Shown piece after piece: positions 1 through 9,057 of a stretch of 64,000 nt of DNA. The first letter of the stretch is position 1. Each line of letters opens with the position of its first letter. Both the position numbers and the translations under genes were made by a program. Below the pieces are notes generated by a model. It ran no database searches. It was not told where the DNA came from and saw nothing but the letters and a program-made list of their open reading frames with translations. Location of the stretch: contig JAWOAS010000050.1 in assembly GCA_046498405.1 (NCBI GenBank), positions 1 through 64,000 of the forward strand, in the 5' to 3' direction. The DNA is from T1Sed10-49 sp046498405 (lineage in GTDB: Bacteria; Actinomycetota; Nitriliruptoria; Euzebyales; Egibacteraceae).

Positions 1-245
1 CCTGCCTGCTCGGCCTGCCCCCGATCGCGCGCGCCGGGACCGTCGTCGTCGACGGCGCGACCGCGAGCGTGGCCGCGGGACGCTGGCGCGCGCTGCCCGC
101 CGCCTGGGCGCTCGGCGATCCCGCGGTCTACGACCCCGCCGAGCTCGCGACCCTCGAGCGCGCCGCACCGGTGGCCTGCCTGGTCGGCGGCTGCGGGCGC
201 GCGGTGCGCGGCGCCGGCCTGGCCTGGGCCCCGGCCTCGCCCTGA
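1..245 (+). CDS. C-terminal end of an unrecognised protein (partial)
   Basis: An open frame enters from the left edge (first complete codon at 3) and stops with TGA at 243-245, giving about 80 residues. The tail is rich in Ala, Gly and Leu and ends in a segment with two cysteines (CLVGGCGRAVRG). I do not recognise the family. Codon positions show the strong third-position G/C bias of the neighbouring genes, so it is probably a real coding end. The beginning lies outside the window. Confidence 0.5.
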   Translation, partial: CLLGLPPIARAGTVVVDGATASVAAGRWRALPAAWALGDPAVYDPAELATLERAAPVACLVGGCGRAVRGAGLAWAPASP

Positions 246-540
246 CCCGCGCTGGCGGCCCGGCCCGCGCGCGCGCTCCACGACGGCGTCCGGGCCCGGC
301 GCTGGCACCCCATGGCGGCGCGCGGGCGCGTCGCGGTGGGGCCGGTGGGGAGCCGAGGGGGAGGGAGTTGGGGGGCACCGTCTGCCGCGGGAGGGGGCGG
401 GAACCCACCCGCGGCATGGTGCGTCGCGGTGTTGGCCCCATCATGCCCCGTCGACGGCGCCGGCCAACCCTCCTCGGGGTGGCCGGGCGTGTCCGTCGGT
501 CCACGCAGCGGCCGCAGCGCGCGCCGGTCGGTGGGGGGCG
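246..540. other. Intergenic region with no recognised gene
   Basis: This G-rich stretch separates the upstream gene end from the ilvB promoter. Open frames exist on both strands but look like GC-driven noise: low-complexity Arg/Gly/Pro translations, no ribosome binding site and no family resemblance. I see no RNA gene in it. Confidence 0.4.
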
Positions 541-542
541 AG

Positions 543-571
543 TTGACATCCGCCGTGCGGCACCGCACACT
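543..571 (+). promoter_or_regulatory. Candidate promoter of the ilvBNC leader transcript
   Basis: A perfect -35 TTGACA (543-548) is followed after 17 bases by CACACT (566-571), which keeps the important A2 and T6 of a -10 box. The same CACACT hexamer is the candidate -10 of the cimA leader at 35254. Transcription would start near 578, about 50 bases before the leader peptide. Confidence 0.55.
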
Positions 572-628
572 GGCACCCGACCCGGCGGGTAGCCGGGCGC
601 CGTCGTCAGGACGCAAGGGAGGTGCACG

Positions 629-694
629 ATGCCGCGGCTTCCGCTCCGCCACCTCGTGCTCGTACCCTCGCTGCGCCTGGCTGGCGTGCGCTGA
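629..694 (+). CDS. ilvL: ilvBNC leader peptide (attenuation)
   Basis: This is a 21-codon open frame with ATG at 629 and TGA at 692-694, preceded by a strong Shine-Dalgarno AAGGGAGGT at 615-623. Six of the 21 residues are Leu and three are Val, concentrated in the middle (HLVLVPSLRLAGV). It lies between the TTGACA promoter and an intrinsic terminator, and ilvB begins 104 bases after its stop. This is the arrangement of a ribosome-mediated attenuator that senses charged tRNA-Leu and tRNA-Val. There is no Ile codon. Inference: stalling at Leu/Val codons lets transcription run into ilvB. The symbol is used by analogy with enterobacterial ilvL. Confidence 0.8.
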   Translation: MPRLPLRHLVLVPSLRLAGVR

Positions 695-716
695 CGCCCA
701 CCCGCCGCCCAGGCGC

Positions 717-754
717 AGACCTCTCGACCGGATCCTCCGGTGAGAGGTCTTTTT
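717..754 (+). terminator. Attenuator terminator upstream of ilvB
   Basis: AGACCTCTC (717-725) pairs with GAGAGGTCT (742-750), and inside it ACCGGA (727-732) pairs with TCCGGT (736-741) around a TCC loop, with only G726 bulged. The second arm runs straight into a T tract (750-754). This is the clearest intrinsic terminator in the window. It stands between the leader peptide and ilvB. A competing pairing is available: 671-680 (CTGCGCCTGG, Leu codons of the leader) is the exact complement of 709-718, which overlaps the terminator's first arm by two bases. Confidence 0.85.
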
Positions 755-798
755 CGTTCCACGACCGATCCGCGACGACACGAGGACCACGAGCACCC

Positions 799-2610
799 AT
801 GGAGATCACCGGCGCAACCGCCGTCATCCGCGCACTCGAAGAGCAGGGCGTCGACGTCATGTTCGGCCATCCCGGGGGAGCGATCCTGCCGGCCTACGAC
901 CCCATGCTCGACTCGTCGATCCGGCACATCCTCGCCCGCCACGAGCAGGGCGCGGGGCACATGGCCGAAGGCTACGCCCACGCCACCGGCCGGGTCGGGG
1001 TGTGCATCGCGACGAGCGGCCCGGGCGGGACGAACCTCACCACGTCGCTGGCCGACGCCTACATGGACTCGGTGCCCATCGTCGCGATCACCGGGCAGGT
1101 CCCCACCGCCGCGGTCGGCGGGGACGCCTTCCAGGAGGCCGACATCACCGGCATCACGATGCCGATCACGAAGCACAACGAGATGATCACCGACCCCGCG
1201 CGCATCGCGCCGGCGATCGCCGAGGCCTTCCACATCGCCTCGACGGGCCGCCCGGGTCCGGTGCTCATCGACCTGCCGAAGGACGTCCTCAACACGACGT
1301 TCGAGTACGAGCCCGCGGGCGGTCTGTCGCTGCCGGGCTACCGGCCGACGACCCGCGGGCACGGCAAGATGGTGCGCCAGGCCGTCGCCGAGATCCTCGC
1401 CGCGGAGCGGCCGGTGATCTACGCCGGCGGCGGGGTCATCAAGGCCAACGCCAGCGAGGGCCTGCGGCGCCTCGCCGAGACCGCGAACCTGCCGGTCGTC
1501 ACGACGCTCATGGCCCGGGGCGCGCTGCCCGACAGCCACCCCCAGCACCTCGGCATGCCGGGCATGCACGGGCACTGGACCGCGGTGACCGCGATGCAGA
1601 AGTCCGACCTCCTCATCGCCCTCGGCTCCCGCTTCGACGACCGCGTCACCGGCAAGCTCGGCAGCTTCGCGCCCGGCGCCCGGGTCATCCACGTCGACGT
1701 CGACCCCGCCGAGATCGGCAAGAACCGCGCCGTCGACGTGCCGATCGTCGGTGACGCCGGCATCGTCATCGAGCAGATGTGCGAGGCCCTCGACGCCGCG
1801 CTGGCCAGCGGCCAGCGCGCCCCGGACCTCTCGGGGTGGTGGCGCACGCTGGCCGACTGGCAGGCCGAGCACCCCCTGCACGACACCCAGGAGCCCGGCG
1901 GCGTCCTCAAGCCGCAGACCGTGCTGCGCGCGCTCTCCGAGAAGCTCGACGGCAAGGGCATCGTCGTCACCGGCGTCGGCCAGCACCAGATGTGGGCCTC
2001 CCAGCTCGTCCGCTACGAGCAGCCGCGCACCTGGATCAACTCCGGGGGGCTCGGCACGATGGGCTTCTGCGTGCCCGCGGCGATCGGCGCCAAGGTCGGG
2101 CGGCCCGACATGCCCGTCGTCGCCGTCGACGGCGACGGCAGCTTCCAGATGACGCTGCAGGAGCTGGCCACCGCCCGCAGCGAGAACATCCCCGTCGTCT
2201 TCTGCATCATCAACAACGGCAGCCTCGGCATGGTGCGCCAGTGGCAGGAGCTCTTCTACGACGAGCGCTACAGCGCGATCGACCTCGGCTTCGACGTCCC
2301 CGACTTCGTCAAGCTCGCCGAGGCCTACAGCATGCCCGGCTACCGCTGCGACACCGCCGAGGACGTCGAGGCCACCCTCGACAAGGCGCTCGGGGTCGCC
2401 GACGGCCCGGTGATCATCGACTTCCGCTGCGACGAGACCGAGAAGGTCTTCCCGATGGTGCCCGCCGGCGCGTCGAACGACGACATCATCGAGTCGGCCG
2501 AGGACTGGTACGAGCAGGTCCGCTCCGGCGCGGAGGCCGCGCCCGCCGGTGACGGCGAGCCCGGCGGGCAGGCCCTGCCCGAGCACCTGCGCGAGGGCAA
2601 CGTCGTCTGA
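799..2610 (+). CDS. ilvB: Acetolactate synthase large (catalytic) subunit
   Basis: Thiamine-diphosphate enzyme that joins two pyruvates to acetolactate, or pyruvate and 2-ketobutyrate to acetohydroxybutyrate, the first common step of Val, Leu and Ile synthesis. The 603 residues show the catalytic Glu in the N-terminal PYR domain (ARHEQGAGHMAEGYA, about residues 47-61), a central FAD/cofactor domain, and the TPP motif GDGSFQMTLQEL in the C-terminal third with the closing NN about 28 residues later. The ATG at 799 gives the usual MEITGATAV start. The frame stays open upstream across the attenuator, but that part does not resemble the family. ilvN follows after 47 bases. Expression is probably controlled by the attenuator at 629-754. 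Confidence 0.97.
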   Translation: MEITGATAVIRALEEQGVDVMFGHPGGAILPAYDPMLDSSIRHILARHEQGAGHMAEGYAHATGRVGVCIATSGPGGTNLTTSLADAYMDSVPIVAITGQVPTAAVGGDAFQEADITGITMPITKHNEMITDPARIAPAIAEAFHIASTGRPGPVLIDLPKDVLNTTFEYEPAGGLSLPGYRPTTRGHGKMVRQAVAEILAAERPVIYAGGGVIKANASEGLRRLAETANLPVVTTLMARGALPDSHPQHLGMPGMHGHWTAVTAMQKSDLLIALGSRFDDRVTGKLGSFAPGARVIHVDVDPAEIGKNRAVDVPIVGDAGIVIEQMCEALDAALASGQRAPDLSGWWRTLADWQAEHPLHDTQEPGGVLKPQTVLRALSEKLDGKGIVVTGVGQHQMWASQLVRYEQPRTWINSGGLGTMGFCVPAAIGAKVGRPDMPVVAVDGDGSFQMTLQELATARSENIPVVFCIINNGSLGMVRQWQELFYDERYSAIDLGFDVPDFVKLAEAYSMPGYRCDTAEDVEATLDKALGVADGPVIIDFRCDETEKVFPMVPAGASNDDIIESAEDWYEQVRSGAEAAPAGDGEPGGQALPEHLREGNVV

Positions 2611-2657
2611 GCCCGACCCGCCCGCAGCGACCCCGCATCCACCGGGAAGGAACCCCC

Positions 2658-3176
2658 ATGCACACCCTGTCCGTGCTCGTCGAGAACAAGCCGGGCGTGC
2701 TGGCCCGCGTCGCCGGGCTCTTCAGCCGCCGCGGCTTCAACATCGACTCGCTTGCCGTGGGACCGACCGAGGTCGACGACATCAGCCGGATGACGATCGT
2801 CGTCGACGCCGACACCCAGCCGATCGAGCAGATCACCAAGCAGCTCAACAAGCTCGTCCACATCATCAAGATCGTCGAGCTCTCCGCCGACGAGGCCGTC
2901 ACCCGCGAGCTGTGGTTCATCAAGGTCGCCGCCGAGGGCCGCACCCGCGGCGAGGTCATCGAGCTCGCCGAGGTCTTCCGCGCCAAGGTCGTCGACGTCG
3001 ACGTCGACGCGGTCACCCTCGAGGCGACCGGCTCGACCGACAAGCTCCATGCGCTCGTGCGTCTGCTCGGCCCCTACGGCATCCGCGAGCTCGTGCGCTC
3101 GGGGACCATCGCCGTGGGCCGCGGGGCCCGCAGCATCACCGAGGGCCGCTCGCTGCGCCTCGAGCGCAGCGCCTGA
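2658..3176 (+). CDS. ilvN: Acetolactate synthase small (regulatory) subunit
   Basis: The 172-residue regulatory partner of IlvB, which activates the catalytic subunit and confers feedback inhibition by valine. An N-terminal ACT domain is obvious (LSVLVENKPGVLARVAGLF, then RRGFNIDSLAVG, residues 3-35), followed by the C-terminal ALS_ss domain with RELVRSGTIAVGRG near the end. Length is normal for the short actinobacterial form. The ATG at 2658 follows GGGAAGGA. It sits between ilvB and ilvC in one operon. Confidence 0.97.
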   Translation: MHTLSVLVENKPGVLARVAGLFSRRGFNIDSLAVGPTEVDDISRMTIVVDADTQPIEQITKQLNKLVHIIKIVELSADEAVTRELWFIKVAAEGRTRGEVIELAEVFRAKVVDVDVDAVTLEATGSTDKLHALVRLLGPYGIRELVRSGTIAVGRGARSITEGRSLRLERSA

Positions 3177-3324
3177 GGCCCCCACCACGGCCGGGGCGCG
3201 CAGCCGCTAGGCTTCCGCCGCGCTGCGCGCCGCGCCGTGGACCGCCCCGCGCGCGCCCGCGCGGCCGAGCCGACGACGCCGGCCCCCGCCGGTCCCCGCA
3301 CCCCGCACAGGGAGATCCCACGCC

Positions 3325-4329
<1,005 letters not shown>

Positions 4330-4372
4330 GGGCGCAGGCCACGGCACGGCCCCCGCGCGCGGCGAGGTCGCC

Positions 4373-5266
4373 GTGAGGGCCCAGCGCTCGGTCGCCGAGC
4401 TCATCGCCGCGCCCGAGCCGTCGTTCTCCTTCGAGTTCTTCCCGCCGAAGACCGACGAGGGGGAGGCGCGGCTGCGCGCGGCGATCACCGAGCTCGAGCC
4501 CCTGGCGCCCACCTTCGTCGACGTCACCTACGGGGCGGGCGGCTCGACGCGGGACCGCACGCTGCGGGTCGTGCGCGACCTCGTCGCCTCGACCGACCTC
4601 ACCGTCGTGGCGCACCTCACATGCGTCGGCTCGAGCGCTGCGCAGGTGCGCGAGGTCGCCGCCGACCTCGTCAGTGCGGGCGTGCGCAACATCCTCGCCC
4701 TGCGCGGCGACCCGCCCGGCGGGCCGGGCACCGACTGGCAGCCCCATCCCGAGGGGCTGCGCCACGCTGCCGAGCTCGTCGCGCTGCTGCGCGGCCTCGG
4801 CGACGTCACGATCGGCGTCGCGGCCTTCCCCGAGGGCCATCCCGAGGCCGAGGGTCGCGAGGCCGACCTCGACCACTTCGCCGAGAAGGTCCGCGCCGGG
4901 GCGTCGTTCGCCATCACGCAGTTCTTCTTCGACGCGGCCGACTACTTCCGCTTCGTCGAGGACGCCGCCGCCCGCGGCGTCGACGTGCCGATCATCCCGG
5001 GCGTCATGCCGGTGACGAACGTCTCGCAGATCGAGCGCTTCGCCGAGCTGTCGGGGGCGGCCTTCCCCGAGCCGCTGGCGCGGCGCCTCCACGCCGTCGA
5101 GGGTGACGCCGAGGCGGTGCGCGCCATCGGCGTCGAGGTCGCCACCGAGCTCAGCGCCGAGCTGCTGGCCGGCGGCGCGCCGGGGATCCACTTCTACACG
5201 CTCAACCGTTCGACGGCCACGCGCGAGGTGCACGCACGGCTCGCCGCCGCGGGCCTGGCCGGCTGA
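4373..5266 (+). CDS. metF: 5,10-methylenetetrahydrofolate reductase
   Basis: FAD enzyme reducing methylene-THF to methyl-THF, the methyl donor for methionine synthesis. The 297 residues form a TIM barrel with the signature FSFEFFPPKT (residues 17-26, containing the catalytic Glu), DVTYGAGGSTRDRT, LRGDPPGG (flavin-contacting Asp) and GIHFYTLNRS at the end. It starts with GTG at 4373, 43 bases after ilvC on the same strand, and may be read from the ilv transcript. Its placement between ilvC and serA links one-carbon metabolism with the Ser and branched-chain genes. Confidence 0.95.
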   Translation: MRAQRSVAELIAAPEPSFSFEFFPPKTDEGEARLRAAITELEPLAPTFVDVTYGAGGSTRDRTLRVVRDLVASTDLTVVAHLTCVGSSAAQVREVAADLVSAGVRNILALRGDPPGGPGTDWQPHPEGLRHAAELVALLRGLGDVTIGVAAFPEGHPEAEGREADLDHFAEKVRAGASFAITQFFFDAADYFRFVEDAAARGVDVPIIPGVMPVTNVSQIERFAELSGAAFPEPLARRLHAVEGDAEAVRAIGVEVATELSAELLAGGAPGIHFYTLNRSTATREVHARLAAAGLAG

Positions 5267-5342
5267 GCCCCGCGCCGCGGTCTCGAGGGTCGGGCCCACC
5301 GGGCTGGCCGCGGGCGACCGCGCCCGGGGCCTCGGCGGCGCA

Positions 5343-5372
5343 TTGTGCATCGCTGCGCGATCTCGCTACGGT
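5343..5372 (+). promoter_or_regulatory. Candidate serA promoter
   Basis: TTGTGC (5343-5348) and TACGGT (5367-5372) are separated by 18 bases, which would start transcription near 5379 and leave about 90 bases of 5' leader before serA. A small GCCCG/CGGGC hairpin lies in the leader. The match is moderate. Confidence 0.4.
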
Positions 5373-5467
5373 GCAGCCTGCAGCGTCGACGGCTGCGAGG
5401 ACCAATGGGACGACCTGGGCCCCAGCCCGCGAGCGGGCACGACCCGGGCACGTGAGAGGAACGTTCG

Positions 5468-7045
5468 GTGACCATGCGCATCCTTGTGGCGGACAAGCTC
5501 TCGGAGGTCGGGGTCGAGGAGCTCGCCGAGCACTTCGACGTCGACGTCCGCACCGGGCTCGACAAGGCCTCCCTCGTCGAGGCGATCCCCGACTACGACG
5601 GGGTCGTCGTGCGCTCGGCGACGACCATCGACGCCGACGTCATCGCCGCCGGGCAGCGGCTCAAGGTCATCGCCCGGGCCGGCATCGGCCTCGACAACGT
5701 CGACGTGCCCGCAGCCACCGCCCGCGGCGTCGTCGTCTGCAACGCCCCGCAGTCCAACGTCATCAGCGCCGCCGAGCACGCGATGGCGCTCCTGCTCTCG
5801 TTGGCACGGCAGGTGCCGCAGGCCCACGCGAGCCTCGTCGGCGGGCAGTGGAAGCGCTCGGCCTTCTCGGGCACCGAGCTGCACGGCAAGGTCCTCGGCG
5901 TGGCCGGCCTCGGGCGCATCGGCGCCCTCGTCGCGCAGCGCTGCAGCGCCTTCGGGATGCAGCTGCGGGCCTACGACCCCTTCATCTCCCGTGAGCGCGC
6001 TGCGCAGATGGGCGTCGAGCTCGTCGACGACATCACCGAGCTGTGCCGCGCCGCCGACGTCGTCACCGTCCACCTGCCGAAGAACAACGACACCGTCGGG
6101 ATCATCGGCGAGGAGCAGCTGCGGGCGATGAAGCCCTCCGCGCTCCTCGTCAACACCGCGCGGGGGGGCATCGTCGAGGAGGCAGCCCTGCACACCGCGC
6201 TGTCGCAGGGCTGGATCACCGGCGCGGCGCTCGACGTCTTCGACCCCGAGCCCAAGACCGACTCGCCGCTGTTCGACCTCGACAACGTCGTCGTGACCCC
6301 CCATCTCGGAGCGTCGACGACCGAGGCGCAGGACAAGGCCGGCACGATGGTCGCCGAGGCCGTGCGCCTGGCCCTGGCCGGCGACTACGTCCCGAGCGCG
6401 GTCAACGTCCAGGTCGCGGCGGGCATCCCCGAGCGGGTCAAGCCCTACATGGGCCTGACCCAGACGATCGGACGGGTCGTCACCGCGCTGCAGCCCACCG
6501 GCGTCTCGGGGGTCACCCTCGAGTTCCGCGGGCGCCTCGCCGACGAGGACACCTCCGCGCTCACGCTCTCGGCGCTGCGCGGGCTGCTCACCGACATCGC
6601 CTCCGAGCCGGTGACCTTCGTCAACGCCCCCCTGCTCGCCGACGAGCGGGGTCTCGAGGTCTCGACGGTGACCTCGCGCGAGACGCGCGACTACGTCTCC
6701 CTCGTGCGGGTCGCCGCCGGCGAGGTCGCGGTGGCCGGCACCCTCATCGGCGCGAGCGACCGTCCGCGCCTCGTCGAGGTCTGGGGCTTCGCCGTCGACA
6801 TGGAGCCCACCGACCACATGGTGTTCTTCCGCTACAGCGACCGGCCCGGCGTCGTCGGCGAGATCGGCGGTCGACTCGGCCGCGCCGAGGTGAACATCGC
6901 GACGATGCAGGTCGGCCGCCGGACCGCCGGCGGCGAGGCCCTCATCGCGATGAGCGTCGACTCGGCGATCCCCGCCGAGGTCGTCGACGACATCGCCGAG
7001 GCGATCGGCGCCTCCGCCGCCCGCCAGATCGACCTCGAGGAGTGA
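5468..7045 (+). CDS. serA: D-3-phosphoglycerate dehydrogenase
   Basis: First step of serine synthesis: oxidises 3-phosphoglycerate to 3-phosphohydroxypyruvate with NAD. The 525 residues are the long form typical of actinomycetes: substrate- and NAD-binding domains (VAGLGRIGALVAQR near residue 145; catalytic Arg/Glu region and HLGASTTEAQDKAG near 278), an intervening domain at about 320-450, and a C-terminal ACT domain (FRYSDRPGVVGEIGGRLG) for serine feedback. The GTG at 5468 is seven bases after GAGAGGA and is preferred over the in-frame ATG at 5474. It overlaps the next gene by GTGA. Confidence 0.96.
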   Translation: MTMRILVADKLSEVGVEELAEHFDVDVRTGLDKASLVEAIPDYDGVVVRSATTIDADVIAAGQRLKVIARAGIGLDNVDVPAATARGVVVCNAPQSNVISAAEHAMALLLSLARQVPQAHASLVGGQWKRSAFSGTELHGKVLGVAGLGRIGALVAQRCSAFGMQLRAYDPFISRERAAQMGVELVDDITELCRAADVVTVHLPKNNDTVGIIGEEQLRAMKPSALLVNTARGGIVEEAALHTALSQGWITGAALDVFDPEPKTDSPLFDLDNVVVTPHLGASTTEAQDKAGTMVAEAVRLALAGDYVPSAVNVQVAAGIPERVKPYMGLTQTIGRVVTALQPTGVSGVTLEFRGRLADEDTSALTLSALRGLLTDIASEPVTFVNAPLLADERGLEVSTVTSRETRDYVSLVRVAAGEVAVAGTLIGASDRPRLVEVWGFAVDMEPTDHMVFFRYSDRPGVVGEIGGRLGRAEVNIATMQVGRRTAGGEALIAMSVDSAIPAEVVDDIAEAIGASAARQIDLEE

Positions 7046-7968
7046 GCGTGCCCACGCCCCGCATCGCGGTCGGCCCCGTCGGCACCCGCGACTACGTCCG
7101 CAACGCCGTCCGCGAGGGTGGGGGCGAGCTCGTCGACCCCTCCGAGGCCGAGGCGCTCATCTGGACCGACGTCAACGACCCCGAGGGCCTCTCGGAGCTC
7201 CTCGGGCGCTACGACGCGATCCGCTGGGTCCAGCTGCCGTGGGCCGGCGTCGAGCCCTACGCCGAGGCGGGGGTCTTCGACGACGAGCGGCTGTGGACCT
7301 GCGGCAAGGGCGTCTACGCCGAGCCCGTCGCCGAGCACGCCCTGGCGCTGACCCTCGCGGGGCTGCGCGAGATGAAGCGCTGGGCGCGCGCGGAGTCGTG
7401 GGGCTCAGAGGCCGGCATCAGCCTCGTACGCGGTCGGGTGACGATCTTCGGTGGCGGGGGGACCACCCGCGCGCTGCTGCGGCTGCTCGCGCCGCTGGAG
7501 TGCGAGGTCACCGTCGTGCGGCGCCATCCCGAGCCGATGGAGGGCGCGAGCGAGGTCATCAGCTTCGACCGGCGCTTCGAGTCGCTCAAGGGCGCCGACG
7601 CCGTCGTCCTCGCCCTCGCGCTCACGCCCGAGACGCGCGGGCTCGTCACCGACGTCGAGCTCGAGGTCATGGAGCCCCACGCCTGGCTCGTCAACGTCGC
7701 CCGCGGCGAGCACATCGTCACCGAGGACCTCCTCGTCGCCCTGCGCGACGACGTCATCGGCGGGGCCGCCCTCGACGTCACCGACCCCGAGCCGCTGCCC
7801 GACGGGCATCCGCTGTGGGAGCTGCCGAACTGCCTCATCACGCCGCATGTCGCCAACACCGAGGACATGGCCCAGCCGCTGCTGTCGGCGCGCATCGCCG
7901 AGAACGTCCGGCGCTTCGCGGCCGGCCAGCCGCTCATCGGCCGCGTCGACCCCGAGCTCGGCTACTGA
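7042..7968 (+). CDS. D-isomer specific 2-hydroxyacid dehydrogenase family protein
   Basis: A 308-residue NAD-dependent dehydrogenase related to SerA and GhrA but without an ACT domain. The cofactor fold has GGGGTTRALLRLL near residue 133, then an LALTPETRGLV segment, the catalytic-region LVNVARGEHI, and a C-terminal ITPHVANTED that supplies the His. The GTG at 7042 overlaps the serA stop (GTGA), which suggests translational coupling; GTG 7048 is an alternative. The substrate is unknown. Coupling to serA suggests a 2-keto or 2-hydroxy acid of the same pathway, but that is inference. It ends four bases before the convergent chelatase gene. Confidence 0.85.
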   Translation: MSVPTPRIAVGPVGTRDYVRNAVREGGGELVDPSEAEALIWTDVNDPEGLSELLGRYDAIRWVQLPWAGVEPYAEAGVFDDERLWTCGKGVYAEPVAEHALALTLAGLREMKRWARAESWGSEAGISLVRGRVTIFGGGGTTRALLRLLAPLECEVTVVRRHPEPMEGASEVISFDRRFESLKGADAVVLALALTPETRGLVTDVELEVMEPHAWLVNVARGEHIVTEDLLVALRDDVIGGAALDVTDPEPLPDGHPLWELPNCLITPHVANTEDMAQPLLSARIAENVRRFAAGQPLIGRVDPELGY

Positions 7969-7972
7969 GGGC

Positions 7973-8908
7973 TCAGGCGCGCTTCCAGTCGGTGTAGTCG
8001 GGGGAGTCCGCGCGCGCGGCCTGGATCTCCCGTGCGTCCTCGCGCACCGCCGCCCCGGTGCCCCCCGCGCTCGGCAGCCCCGCGCGGCCCTCGCGGCCGG
8101 GCAGCGGCAACCGGAACTGGCAGAGGTCGCAGTTCGACCGGGGGTCGCCGTGCAGCGCCTCCTCGTAGCGGTCGGCGACGGCCTCGGCCAGCGCGTCGAC
8201 GGGCCCGAAGCGCCCGGCGTTGGCGATCGTGAGGTCGTGCTCGGCGAGGACCTCGTCGACGATCCCGTCGACGCGCTGCTCGAGCACCCCGGCCAGCAGG
8301 GACCACGAGAAGCGCGTGACGCGGGTCGCGCCGGCGGCGGCGAAGCGCCGCAGCGCGAGGTCGGGCTTGGGCCAGGTCACCCCCGCGAAGGCGATCTCGG
8401 CCCAGCGGTGCCCGGTCGTCTCGGCGAGGAAGCGCCCGGCCTTGGCGAGTTCGCCGTTGGCGTCGGGGTCGGAGCTGCCCGGACCGGTGACGAGCAGCGC
8501 CTCCTCGGCCCCGACCTCCTCGGGCCAGCCCTGCGCGGCCCGCGCGGCGCGCACCCCGAGCCGGGCGTGGGCCAGGAGCGCGGGATGGGCTCCGAGCACC
8601 GTGCCGTGACGGCGCGGCAGGTCCGGCAGGGCCTCGCCGATGCGCTCGAGCTCCTCGGGGACGTCGGTCTTGGCGTGCCCGGCGGCGAAGGCGAGCAGCG
8701 GCAGCGTGACGAGCGCGTCGGCGCCCTCGTCGACGAGCGCCCGCGCGGCGTCGACCGGGGCGGGCTCGACGAGGTCCCATTCGACCCAGCCCATCGACAC
8801 CGGCACGCCGAGCCGCTCGCGGAGCCGGCCGGAGAGCTCGTCGGCCTCCCCGACGACGTCGGGGTTGCGGGTACCGTGCGCGATCATGAGCAGGGCGGTG
8901 GTCGTCAT
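7973..8908 (-). CDS. CbiX/SirB-type sirohydrochlorin chelatase family protein
   Basis: The 311-residue product begins with the family signature LLMIAHGTRNPD, whose His lies in the metal-insertion site. A second half-domain starts with LLVTGPGSSDPDANGE and repeats the fold, as in the duplicated chelatases that insert Co or Fe into sirohydrochlorin. The C-terminal tail carries CDLCQFRLP, a Cys-x2-Cys common in actinobacterial members. The ATG at 8908 is chosen because it begins MTTTALLMIAHGT; an in-frame ATG lies nine bases upstream. No cobalamin or siroheme genes flank it, so the metal and pathway cannot be fixed from context. Confidence 0.85.
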   Translation of the reverse strand: MTTTALLMIAHGTRNPDVVGEADELSGRLRERLGVPVSMGWVEWDLVEPAPVDAARALVDEGADALVTLPLLAFAAGHAKTDVPEELERIGEALPDLPRRHGTVLGAHPALLAHARLGVRAARAAQGWPEEVGAEEALLVTGPGSSDPDANGELAKAGRFLAETTGHRWAEIAFAGVTWPKPDLALRRFAAAGATRVTRFSWSLLAGVLEQRVDGIVDEVLAEHDLTIANAGRFGPVDALAEAVADRYEEALHGDPRSNCDLCQFRLPLPGREGRAGLPSAGGTGAAVREDAREIQAARADSPDYTDWKRA

Positions 8909-9057
8909 GGCCCGCATGCTGCCACAGGCGGGGGTCGGCCACACCGCGCTTCGCGCGAGGCGGTTTGCCCGAGGCCCCTGGGTGCTCCTACGTTGTCCCG
9001 TGCGCTGGCTCGGCCGGCGCGGCGCCGGCGGGGCGAGTCGACGACGGCAGGGAGGCG

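Noticed and set aside
312..743. Open frames in the ilvB upstream region
   Set aside because: Both strands are open by composition. The region contains a promoter, leader peptide and terminator instead, and the translations are Arg/Gly/Pro-rich filler.
5406..5456. A 16-codon frame in the serA leader
   Set aside because: It contains one Ser and no run of any sensed amino acid; its start has no ribosome site. I do not call it a leader peptide.
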